DNA of 6,466 bases from Pseudomonadota bacterium (GCA_018816605.1 JAHIVS010000095.1:1-6466); one strand, 5' to 3'; positions 1-5,610 are shown, counted from the stretch's first letter. Translations and numbers: made by a program. The notes: generated by a model not told the origin, from the letters alone.

Positions 1-1
1 A

Positions 2-880
2 AAGATCAGGCAAATCGACTGGGAGCTTTTTTTGCCGGGCAATACACATTTAAACATCCAGGCCACTGCCCATAAATCCAGGCTCTACCACTCGGGTGCC
101 ATTGAAGAGCGCTGCCGGCCCATCATCGCGGCACGCTTGTTCGCCCCGGGAATAAAGTCGGAACAAAGCCTGTTTATCCGGGCCGACCAGGACCGATTCG
201 AACTCTCCCTGGACATGTCCGGAGATCTTTTGTTCAAGCGGGGCGTCAAACAAAAGGTTATCTCAGCTCCCCTGAGGGAAAACCTTGCCTTTGCCATCCT
301 CAAGGCGGCCGGGTTCTCTTCCCGGGACGTCCTGGTGGACCCCATGTGCGGCTCAGGAACCTTTTCCATTGAGGCCGCCATGATCCGGGCCAATGTCCCG
401 CCGGGATTTTTCAGGTCCTTTGCCTTTGCGCAATGGCCCGGCGTCAGGCCTGAAGGGTTCCTTTATTTAAAAACCAAGGCCCAGAAAGGCTTTTCTTTGG
501 AAAGCGACCCCAAAATTTTTGCATCGGATATTGATGAAACCGCCCTGTCCCTTCTGGAGGATGCCATGGGCCGCCATGATTTTTTAAAGGTTGTCCAGGC
601 ACGTGCAATTGATTTTTTTGATATAAATCCCCATGGGCTGACCCCGGAAAAAGGGGTGGTGGTCCTGAACCCCCCCTATGGCAAACGCCTGGGCAGCCAG
701 ATGAATATCACCCGTTTTTATGCGGAGATCGGCCAAAAACTTACGTCTGATTTCAAGGGCTGGCGGGTGGGGATCATCTATCCGGACAAGGCCACGGGAA
801 AAGCCCTGGGGCTGCCCTTACAGCCCATGCCCTTTTTCCACGGCGGCCTGGACCTTTATGCCGGCATCGGCAAAATATAA
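2..880 (+). CDS. RlmL/YpsC-type class I SAM-dependent RNA methyltransferase (THUMP family), 5' end missing
   Basis: The open frame runs in from the left edge, so the first 10 visible codons (K-I-R-Q-I-D-W-E-L-F) belong to the gene. The TTG at 32 is an internal codon and not a start. The first ~45 visible residues resemble the end of the THUMP RNA-binding region of COG0116 enzymes (segments like SRLYHSGAIEER). A Rossmann-fold methyltransferase domain follows, with SAM-binding motif I DPMCGSGT at 338-361 and catalytic motif IV NPPYGKRL at 668-691. Both closely match the E. coli RlmL N-terminal half, which makes m2G in 23S rRNA. The family modifies guanine N2 of rRNA or tRNA in the cytoplasm. 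No RlmK-like second methyltransferase domain follows; the protein ends at 880, as in stand-alone YpsC-type members. The exact target base cannot be told from sequence, so no symbol is given. The family call is secure. Confidence 0.92.
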   Translation, partial: KIRQIDWELFLPGNTHLNIQATAHKSRLYHSGAIEERCRPIIAARLFAPGIKSEQSLFIRADQDRFELSLDMSGDLLFKRGVKQKVISAPLRENLAFAILKAAGFSSRDVLVDPMCGSGTFSIEAAMIRANVPPGFFRSFAFAQWPGVRPEGFLYLKTKAQKGFSLESDPKIFASDIDETALSLLEDAMGRHDFLKVVQARAIDFFDINPHGLTPEKGVVVLNPPYGKRLGSQMNITRFYAEIGQKLTSDFKGWRVGIIYPDKATGKALGLPLQPMPFFHGGLDLYAGIGKI

Positions 881-900
881 TAACAATTGGTAACAATTGG
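881..900. repeat. 10-bp tandem duplication (TAACAATTGG x2)
   Basis: Two identical adjacent copies of TAACAATTGG follow the methyltransferase stop codon directly, and the last bases of the second copy run into the left arm of the large palindrome. This could be a duplication made during insertion of the palindromic element or simple slippage. No copy is found on the far side of the palindrome, so it is not a flanking target-site duplication. Confidence 0.8.
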
Positions 901-959
901 GGTCAGGCTTGGGTTATTGCATTATGCAGACATAATGCAATAACCCAAGCCTGACCCCA
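898..959. repeat. 62-bp near-perfect palindrome (29-bp arms, 4-nt loop), REP/MITE-like
   Basis: The arm at 898-926 is the exact reverse complement of 931-959, with the loop CAGA at 927-930. I checked all 29 pairs base by base. The outer ends read TGGGGTCAGGCTT and AAGCCTGACCCCA. From memory, TGGGGTCAGG-type palindrome ends recur in many proteobacterial genomes near REP-associated Y1 (IS200-like) transposases. No transposase is present here, so this would be a non-autonomous copy. Transcribed from either strand it forms a very stable hairpin and could end or protect the methyltransferase message, though only a short T stretch (AATTTT, 963-968) follows. The structure is certain; the mobile origin is inferred. 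Confidence 0.9.
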
Positions 960-1005
960 TAGAATTTTCCGATACCTTTGTCCAAAATCCATAGCCTTTT
1001 TCATT

Positions 1006-1033
1006 TTGACTTTGTGTTTCAACTCTCTATAGT
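1006..1033 (+). promoter_or_regulatory. sigma-70-type promoter of the PP2C gene
   Basis: TTGACT (1006-1011) is followed after 16 bp by TATAGT (1028-1033). Both hexamers match consensus at five of six positions. The expected transcription start falls at about 1040, the A of the ATG, which implies a leaderless or nearly leaderless transcript. Confidence 0.6.
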
Positions 1034-1039
1034 TAGGCC

Positions 1040-1894
1040 ATGGACCAGGCAAAAATTAAAATCGAACATATTCTGGAAAAAGGATCGGGCAGGATCAATG
1101 AAGACAGGCTTGTCATGGAAAAAAACCTGTTCGGGGTTTTTGACGGTGCCACCAGTCTCGATGGCGCATGTTTCGGGGATGCCTGCACCGGCGGCGGTAT
1201 TGCCGCCGATACAGCCCGGCAGGTGTTTTCCCGGAACCACACCTCATTGGACTTTCTGGGCAGATCTGCCAATGCCGCCATCCTTGCCAAAATGAAAACC
1301 CACAAAGTTTGCCTGAACCGGCCGGAAAGCCGCTGGAGTACCAGCGCTGCCGTGGTGAGGATTTCTGACAACCGCCTGGAATGGCTCCAGACAGGAGATG
1401 CCTTTGTCCTTCTCATCCACACGGACAATTCCTACAGGGTGCTGGTGGACCAGGAAGACCATGATTTTGAAACCCTGTGTCTGCTGAAAAAAGAACAGAA
1501 CAAGACCCTGTCCAACCCGGTTCTGAAAACCCAGATAAAAAAAATCCGATCCAACATGAACAAAACCTATGGGGTGCTCAATGGGGACCCGGAAGCTGAA
1601 AAATTCATGCACACGGGTTTTGCCGGCCTGGACCGCGTCCAAACCATTCTTTTGTTCACCGACGGACTTGCCGTTCCCAGTGAAACGCCTGAAAAGAAAA
1701 AAAAATTTACGCCCCTTGTGGATCTTTTCCAACGCAAAGGTCTTAGAGGGCTTCACCGGCATATCCGGCAGCGGGAAAAACAAGACCCGAACCTAAACCG
1801 ATTTCCCCGGTTCAAGTGCCACGACGACATTGCCGCCATTGCCATTCATCTTTTTCCCTCATCCGACACTTCCGGTGCTGTAAGGGATAGATAA
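1040..1894 (+). CDS. PP2C-family (PPM) protein phosphatase
   Basis: Predicted metal-dependent Ser/Thr phosphatase of 284 residues, about the size of a bare PPM catalytic domain. There is no signal peptide or membrane segment, so it should be cytoplasmic. The PPM motifs occur in order: N-E-D-R at 20-23, V-F-D-G-A-T at 34-38 (metal-binding Asp35/Gly36), T-G-D at 118-120, the late segment YGVLNGD at 177-183, F-T-D-G at 206-209 (Asp208) and D-D-I-A at 262-265. The N-terminal part is short but keeps the first metal-binding motif. The start is the ATG at 1040: an in-frame TAG lies at 1034-1036, and the next Met (26) comes after the NEDR motif. No Shine-Dalgarno sequence precedes it. The last 49 bp overlap the convergent glycosyltransferase gene. 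No partner kinase or substrate gene is visible, so its targets are unknown. Confidence 0.88.
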   Translation: MDQAKIKIEHILEKGSGRINEDRLVMEKNLFGVFDGATSLDGACFGDACTGGGIAADTARQVFSRNHTSLDFLGRSANAAILAKMKTHKVCLNRPESRWSTSAAVVRISDNRLEWLQTGDAFVLLIHTDNSYRVLVDQEDHDFETLCLLKKEQNKTLSNPVLKTQIKKIRSNMNKTYGVLNGDPEAEKFMHTGFAGLDRVQTILLFTDGLAVPSETPEKKKKFTPLVDLFQRKGLRGLHRHIRQREKQDPNLNRFPRFKCHDDIAAIAIHLFPSSDTSGAVRDR

Positions 1895-3099
1895 ATCGAT
1901 TCAATACGGTCAAAAACCTTTTCCCAGGTATAGGGACAGGTTCTGCGCTCAATGGTTCGAACATCGGGAGCGGGGTTTTCCAGAATTTCTTCCATAATTT
2001 TTTTCAAGGCCATGGCCAGTCGCTCTTCCAGATCTTCCTCATCCTGTTCATGGGGGGTGTCCATATTTTTGAGAACGGGCAGATTTAAAAAATAAACCAT
2101 CCGCCTGTCGGCCGGTGACAGGATATCCAGAACTCCCGGCAGATCTGTGGACAAAAGCCTGCACCCACAGGCCAGAGCCTCCATGAGGACCAGAGGCACC
2201 CCTTCAAAAAACGAGGGCAGCACAAACAGGTGACACGCGCCCATGAGCTTTGCCAGGTCTCGATGGCTCAGGGGGCCGTGCCAGACCGCCCTGGGTCCCA
2301 GGGTCGCGGCCAATTCCATACAGGCCCCCATTTCCGCCTCCGGTCCGCTGCCGGCCAAATGGAGCCGAAAGGGCATGTTTGAAATTTTATCAAGACTTCT
2401 GAGCAGCCAGGGCACGCCCTTGGCCCGGCACAATTTCCCGGCATACAAAAGTTCCACCACGCCATTTTCCGGCTTGGTTCTGTATTGAAAAAGGGTATGG
2501 TCATAGCCCCCGGTAACCACAGGAACCCGGTCCGGCACCGGCCCAAGGCCGAGCAGATCCACAACCTCCTGTTTCTGGCTTTGACTTAAGGCCATGATGC
2601 GGTCAATCTGCTGAAGGGGACCTATCATCTCCCGACCGATCCAGGGGCAAAAGATATGCTGGCGCAAACAGGTGCCATGGCAGGTGGTCACCATGGGCAG
2701 GTCCGGTGCCAGCTGCCGGGCCAGGGCAGAGACAATCCAGAGGTGGTGGGTGTGCATCAGGTCGGGTTGGAACCGGTCCAGGGCTTCTTGTATTTTTTTT
2801 TTGAACACCCGTTGGTAGGCCAAAAGATTTTTGGGCGACATTTTTGAAAACACCGTGCTCTCATAGGGCATGGCATCGCTCATGCCGGGAATGGGAAAAT
2901 CAAGATCCTTGCCTGCAAATTCGACAAAAACGGCGTGATCGAGAGATATCAGGTCGCAGGGGATATCGCACCCTGGCTGCACAGCCGCCACAAGAAAATT
3001 TTCATGCCCCCCTGCCCCGGCCTTGAGGATAATCTGCTGGATAAACTTTCCGCTCCCGGTAAAATCCGGTGCCTGGCTGATGATGTGGAGAATTTTCAT
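1846..3099 (-). CDS. GT-B glycosyltransferase, family 4 type
   Basis: A 417-residue protein of normal length for a GT4 retaining glycosyltransferase, which moves a sugar from a nucleotide-sugar donor onto a glycan, lipid or other acceptor at the cytoplasmic face of the membrane. The N-terminus MKILHIISQAPDFTGSGKFI is the typical first strand and glycine loop of the GT-B acceptor domain. L-M-H-T-H-H-L-W (114-121) and T-T-C-H-G-T (138-143) follow in the same half. The donor half starts with L-L-Y-A-G-K-L (217-223) and contains F-F-E-G-V-P-L-V-L-M-E with the E-x7-E pair Glu299/Glu307, then ALACG and STDLPG. The start at 3099 gives this canonical N-terminus, although no clear Shine-Dalgarno sequence precedes it. 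The tail (347-417) is acidic, then basic. No other polysaccharide genes flank it, so the product cannot be named. The 3' end overlaps the phosphatase gene. Confidence 0.92.
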   Translation of the reverse strand: MKILHIISQAPDFTGSGKFIQQIILKAGAGGHENFLVAAVQPGCDIPCDLISLDHAVFVEFAGKDLDFPIPGMSDAMPYESTVFSKMSPKNLLAYQRVFKKKIQEALDRFQPDLMHTHHLWIVSALARQLAPDLPMVTTCHGTCLRQHIFCPWIGREMIGPLQQIDRIMALSQSQKQEVVDLLGLGPVPDRVPVVTGGYDHTLFQYRTKPENGVVELLYAGKLCRAKGVPWLLRSLDKISNMPFRLHLAGSGPEAEMGACMELAATLGPRAVWHGPLSHRDLAKLMGACHLFVLPSFFEGVPLVLMEALACGCRLLSTDLPGVLDILSPADRRMVYFLNLPVLKNMDTPHEQDEEDLEERLAMALKKIMEEILENPAPDVRTIERRTCPYTWEKVFDRIESIYLSLTAPEVSDEGKR

Positions 3100-3119
3100 G
3101 GGAAAAAGATATCACAGGA

Positions 3120-3147
3120 TTGATTTAAAGGAAATAAGCAGCATAAT
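3120..3147 (+). promoter_or_regulatory. candidate sigma-70 promoter of the DUF547 gene
   Basis: TTGATT (3120-3125), a 16-bp gap, then CATAAT (3142-3147). It lies in the 88-bp divergent gap between the glycosyltransferase and DUF547 genes and would give a leader of about 34 nt before the ATG at 3188. The -35 box is only four of six, so this is moderate evidence. Confidence 0.4.
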
Positions 3148-3187
3148 AAATGAACAGCTCCATGAACCCGAAGCCAAAGGAAGCAGA

Positions 3188-3964
3188 ATGGCAAAACCTG
3201 AAAAACCCGCTTTTTATTCAAAAATCACCCTTCTTCTCCCGGGCCTGATCCTTGCTGCATCCATTGCGCTGTGCCCATGGGAGGTCTCAGCCCGGGTGAA
3301 CAATACCGTTTATGCCGGTCTGCTTGCACAATATGTAACAAAAGGACGGGTGGATTATGCAGGGTTTAAACAGGACGAAAAGCGTCTGGATGACTACCTG
3401 GCTGTTTTGGCCGCCACAGATTCGGACAGCCTGTCCCGCAACGAAAAATTTGCCTTTTATATCAATGCCTATAATGCCTTTACCATCAAATTGATCCTGA
3501 CAAAATATCCCGGCGTCAATTCCATCAAAGAAATCGGGTCTTTTTTTTCAAGTCCCTGGAGCAAAAAATTTATTTCTCTGAACGGCCGGACCGTGTCCCT
3601 GGATTATATTGAACATGAAGTCCTGCGCCCCTTGTTCAAGGATCCCCGGGTCCATTTTGCCATCAACTGCGCTTCCAAAAGCTGCCCCCCGCTCCTGGAT
3701 AGGCCCTATGAAGGAAACATACTGGAAGCCCAGCTGGATGAGGTTACCCGCTCCTTTGTCAACGACAAAAAGTTTAATTTTTTAAAAGAACGCACCCTGT
3801 TTGTGAGCCGGATCTTTACCTGGTTTGAAGAGGACTTTAATGGAAAACCCCTTTTGTTCATCCGGCAATATGCAGAAGATGGCTTCCGGACGAAACTGGA
3901 CGCGCCGGGCCCGGAAATCAACCTTATCTATCTTGACTATGACTGGACCTTAAACCGGCCCTGA
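3188..3964 (+). CDS. exported DUF547-domain protein
   Basis: A 258-residue protein with an N-terminal signal peptide: Lys residues in the first 12, a hydrophobic stretch at about 13-28, then a V-S-A site that would be cut after Ala35, so it is likely periplasmic. The mature part is a DUF547 domain, recognisable by FAFYINAYNAFTIKLIL (88-104), HFAINCASKSCPPL (156-169), TWFEEDF (211-217) and the closing YLDYDWTLN (248-256). The two Cys in the NCASKSC segment are typical. The biochemical role of DUF547 is not established, and I do not assign one. The start at 3188 is preferred over in-frame ATGs at 3023 and 3098: it has AAAGGA about 7 bp upstream and puts the signal peptide at the N-terminus, while the longer forms overlap the divergent glycosyltransferase gene. 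The last 15 bp overlap the convergent amidotransferase gene. Confidence 0.88.
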   Translation: MAKPEKPAFYSKITLLLPGLILAASIALCPWEVSARVNNTVYAGLLAQYVTKGRVDYAGFKQDEKRLDDYLAVLAATDSDSLSRNEKFAFYINAYNAFTIKLILTKYPGVNSIKEIGSFFSSPWSKKFISLNGRTVSLDYIEHEVLRPLFKDPRVHFAINCASKSCPPLLDRPYEGNILEAQLDEVTRSFVNDKKFNFLKERTLFVSRIFTWFEEDFNGKPLLFIRQYAEDGFRTKLDAPGPEINLIYLDYDWTLNRP

Positions 3965-4678
3965 GCAAAGAGTTGCAAAGTTCTGCAATACCATGGCCGC
4001 AACCGGCGTCTCCTCAACCCGATCCTGCACTTGCACAGGATCCTTTCCCCATTGCACCATGGTCCGGGACAGGTGGGCAATATAGGCGATTTCAATGGCC
4101 GCATTGAATTCCGGGTGAAACTGAATCCCCCAGGCCAGGGGACCGATCCTGAATGCATGGTGGGGCTCAAACCCGTTTTTTGCCAGGGCAACGGCAGATT
4201 CGGGCAGCCGGAGAACCGTCTGGGAATGGACGACATGGGCCTTAAATTCCGGGGGATAATTTCCAAACAGCGGATCATTCTCCAGCCCCGGACCGCCAAG
4301 CACGATGTCCGTGGTACCGATCTCCAGTCCCTGGGGATGATAGTCCACCACCCCACCCATGGCCCTGGCAATGAGCTGGTGGCCGTAGCAGATGCCCAGC
4401 AGCGGCACCCTTTCCTGAATCAGCCGGGGAATCCAGGCCTCAAGCCCAAGACTCCAGTCAAGGTTCTGGGTCACCATGGCATGGGACCCTGAGATCACAA
4501 CCCCCTTCAGGTCAGAGATCTCGGGCAGGGGCTGGTGCTGTTCGGCATTGACCACCCGGATATCCTGAAGAGAAACTTTCAATCCTGCGGCAATCCAGTC
4601 TTCGAAATCTCCCTGTTCCGGTATCAGATGGGCAAGGGTGTCCCCGGTTTTGATGATGGCTATTTTGGGGGAACTCAT
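3950..4678 (-). CDS. class I glutamine amidotransferase (GuaA-like, stand-alone)
   Basis: A 242-residue stand-alone class I (triad) glutamine amidotransferase of the COG0518 kind. It releases ammonia from glutamine for transfer to an unknown acceptor. The nucleophile elbow is LLGICYGHQLIARAMGG with Cys97, and the rest of the triad is in GIQFHPEF with His188 and Glu190. The oxyanion-type segment VISGSHAMV is at 61-69. No ATP-pyrophosphatase or synthetase domain is attached and none is adjacent, so it is not GMP synthase itself. A full Cys-His-Glu triad separates it from the CobQ/CobB type used in cobalamin amidation, although it sits downstream of a cobalamin/siroheme-type chelatase gene. The gene starts 4 bp after the chelatase stop codon, so the two are probably co-transcribed. 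Shine-Dalgarno complementarity is weak, which fits translational coupling. Confidence 0.87.
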   Translation of the reverse strand: MSSPKIAIIKTGDTLAHLIPEQGDFEDWIAAGLKVSLQDIRVVNAEQHQPLPEISDLKGVVISGSHAMVTQNLDWSLGLEAWIPRLIQERVPLLGICYGHQLIARAMGGVVDYHPQGLEIGTTDIVLGGPGLENDPLFGNYPPEFKAHVVHSQTVLRLPESAVALAKNGFEPHHAFRIGPLAWGIQFHPEFNAAIEIAYIAHLSRTMVQWGKDPVQVQDRVEETPVAAMVLQNFATLCSGPV

Positions 4679-4682
4679 GGGC

Positions 4683-5078
4683 TTATGCCTGCCTGTTCAG
4701 ATGGGTCGCAACTTCCCGGAGGATGATCTCGTCAATGGTGTCGATGCCCCCCAGGTGGCCGGTGATGGAAAACGCCACGTTCGGATGGGCCCTGGCTGCC
4801 TTTTCAACGGCTTGGGGGATATCGGTTAACAAATGGCTGCCGGCGGCAATGAAAAAAGGAAAGACCACAATTTCACGGGCACCCTCTTGAACCAGGTCTT
4901 CAATGGTCTGCTCCAAAAGGGGGGCGGCAAATTGCAAAAATGCAGGCACCACTTTGTCAAAGGAAATTTCGGCCAGGGGGTCTTTGGCTTTTTGGGCCAG
5001 TTTTTCACAAAGGGCGGCCACCTCAAGGGCCGATTCTTTTCTCCGGCTGCCGTGGGCGGCAATGATCAACGCATTCAT
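4683..5078 (-). CDS. cbiX: short CbiX/SirB-type sirohydrochlorin chelatase
   Basis: A 131-residue protein, the length of the short CbiX form, which works as a homodimer and inserts Co2+ (or Fe2+, Ni2+) into sirohydrochlorin on the way to cobalamin, siroheme or related tetrapyrroles. The N-terminus MNALIIAAHGSR carries the first metal-binding His (His9). The second is His82 in FFIAAGSHLLTDIP, and Glu56 in the APLLEQTIEDL segment sits where the family has a conserved acidic residue. A later His108 in T-G-H-L-G is also typical. The ATG is preceded by GAGGAG (complement of 5087-5092) 8 bp upstream, the clearest ribosome binding site in the window. It is the first gene of a probable two-gene unit with the amidotransferase. 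Which metal it uses cannot be read from the sequence: siroheme for sulfite reduction and cobalamin are both plausible in a sulfate-reducing lineage. Confidence 0.88.
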   Translation of the reverse strand: MNALIIAAHGSRRKESALEVAALCEKLAQKAKDPLAEISFDKVVPAFLQFAAPLLEQTIEDLVQEGAREIVVFPFFIAAGSHLLTDIPQAVEKAARAHPNVAFSITGHLGGIDTIDEIILREVATHLNRQA

Positions 5079-5139
5079 ATTTTTTTCTCCTCAACGGCCA
5101 CAGGCCTGCTGGATTCATATTTTGGGTCTAAATACCAGT

Positions 5140-5184
5140 GAATAGAATAATACGCTGATCCGGTTTGGCAAGCCGGGTCTATTC
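5140..5184. repeat. nested inverted repeats in the divergent cbiX/arsR-like intergenic region
   Basis: GAATAGA (5140-5146) pairs with TCTATTC (5178-5184). Inside it, 5160-5176 forms a second hairpin (CCGG stem extended by a G-T and two A-T pairs, 3-nt loop). It overlaps the candidate minus-strand promoter and sits just before the plus-strand promoter at 5194. It could be a regulator site or chance. It does not contain the conserved boxes of a cobalamin riboswitch. Confidence 0.4.
5144..5171 (-). promoter_or_regulatory. candidate promoter of the chelatase-amidotransferase unit
   Basis: On the minus strand TTGCCA (complement of 5166-5171) is followed after 16 bp by TATTCT (complement of 5144-5149), matching consensus at five and four of six positions. 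It would give a leader of about 60 nt before the chelatase ATG at 5078. The region also contains an inverted repeat. Tentative. Confidence 0.35.
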
Positions 5185-5193
5185 TTTTTATGC

Positions 5194-5222
5194 TTGACAG
5201 GCCGACCGGACATGAATATAGT
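5194..5222 (+). promoter_or_regulatory. strong sigma-70 promoter of the arsR-like gene
   Basis: A perfect -35 box TTGACA (5194-5199), an optimal 17-bp spacer and TATAGT (5217-5222, five of six). This is the best promoter in the window. Transcription should begin at about 5229-5230, on the ATG chosen for the regulator. The presence of this promoter argues against the upstream TTG (5194) and ATG (5212) as start codons, since both would lie outside the message. Confidence 0.75.
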
Positions 5223-5239
5223 TCGAAACATGTCGAACT
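5220..5239. promoter_or_regulatory. operator-like dyad 1 (AGTTCGA-N6-TCGAACT), on the arsR-like promoter
   Basis: Perfect 7-bp inverted arms at 5220-5226 and 5233-5239, with the symmetry centre between 5229 and 5230. It covers the end of the -10 box, the predicted transcription start and the ATG, the position expected for repression by a dimeric ArsR protein. The spacing between TCGA half-sites (10 bp, one helical turn) is the same as in dyad 2 at 5589-5602. Confidence 0.6.
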
Positions 5240-5568
5240 CAGAATCCCAGATAAATGTCGGCCCCACGGATGCCCAGGTGGAAAAGTTCTCCCGCATCTT
5301 CAAAGCCTTGTCCAACCCGAACCGCTTAAGGATTTTATTGGAATTTACCCGGTGCCCTGTGGGAAACGGCTGTCTGACCACCAACGTGGACCAGATGGAA
5401 AACTGCCAGCAGGAATTTGCCCGGGCCCTGGGGCTTGCCCCATCCACCATTTCCCATCATTTTAAGGAACTTCGCCAGGCCGGTCTGGTAACGGTCCGGC
5501 GGGAGGGAAAATCCCTGATGGTCCAGGTGGACACCCGGGTGCTGGATTCCATTAAGCATTTATTTTAA
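5230..5568 (+). CDS. ArsR-family winged-helix transcriptional regulator with three-cysteine segment
   Basis: A 112-residue single-domain ArsR/SmtB-type regulator, a usual length. F-K-A-L-S-N-P-N-R-L-R-I-L (24-36) is the family's first helix pair. ALGLAPSTISHHFKELRQAGL (66-86) is the recognition helix-turn-helix, followed by the wing VTVRREGKSLMVQVD. Between them sits C-P-V-G-N-G-C (42-48) and then Cys59, in a segment longer than the usual ELCVCDL region. The normal CxC metal motif is absent, and the cysteines (42, 48, 59) could bind a metal or cluster or act as thiol sensors. The start at 5230 is chosen because the promoter at 5194-5222 places transcription there; longer forms from 5212 or 5194 are possible if a different promoter is used. 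There is no Shine-Dalgarno sequence. Likely autoregulated through the dyad at its own start and likely to control the next gene. The ligand is unknown. Confidence 0.85.
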   Translation: MSNSESQINVGPTDAQVEKFSRIFKALSNPNRLRILLEFTRCPVGNGCLTTNVDQMENCQQEFARALGLAPSTISHHFKELRQAGLVTVRREGKSLMVQVDTRVLDSIKHLF

Positions 5569-5580
5569 TATTTTTTTGCA

Positions 5581-5610
5581 TTTACACTTCGAAAGATTTC
5601 GATATCTAAA
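5581..5610 (+). promoter_or_regulatory. candidate promoter of the flavoprotein gene
   Basis: TTTACA (5581-5586, five of six) is followed after 18 bp by TCTAAA (5605-5610, four of six, lacking the usual A at position 2). A 16-bp alternative ends in TATCTA (5603-5608). It would give a leader of about 30 nt that includes the AAAAAAGGA ribosome binding site. The weak -10 box could mean low basal activity or an activator; dyad 2 fills the spacer. Confidence 0.4.
5587..5605. promoter_or_regulatory. operator-like dyad 2 (TCGAAA-GA-TTTCGA core), upstream of the flavoprotein gene
   Basis: The core at 5589-5602 is a perfect 6-bp inverted repeat around GA. Aligned with dyad 1 (5221-5239), 14 of 19 bases are identical, TTCGAAA is shared in full, and the symmetry centres coincide (5229.5 and 5595.5). 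Two sites with matching centre and half-site spacing, one before each of two neighbouring genes, point to a single dimeric regulator, most simply the ArsR-like protein between them. Confidence 0.55.

Noticed and set aside
32..34. TTG as start codon of the methyltransferase gene
   Set aside because: The frame stays open to the left edge and the upstream codons fit the THUMP region, so the gene is cut by the window edge.
978..1295. Plus-strand open frame of 105 codons at the start of the phosphatase region
   Set aside because: It overlaps the PP2C gene in another frame, crosses its promoter, and its translation shows no recognisable family or normal composition.
1952..1962. TTCGAA-containing stretches inside the glycosyltransferase gene (near 1955) and amidotransferase gene (near 4602) as further operator copies
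   Set aside because: They share only the TTCGAA core, lack the second half-site at the right spacing and are inside coding regions.
3023..3187. Longer N-terminus for the DUF547 protein (ATGs at 3023 and 3098)
   Set aside because: It would bury the signal peptide, overlap the divergent glycosyltransferase start and lack a ribosome binding site; the ATG at 3188 has AAAGGA upstream.
4031..4492. 153-codon plus-strand open frame opposite the amidotransferase gene
   Set aside because: The opposite strand codes for a complete triad amidotransferase; this frame is its antisense shadow.
5079..5193. Cobalamin riboswitch or T-box upstream of the chelatase gene
   Set aside because: The leader is too short and the conserved riboswitch boxes are not seen, only small inverted repeats.
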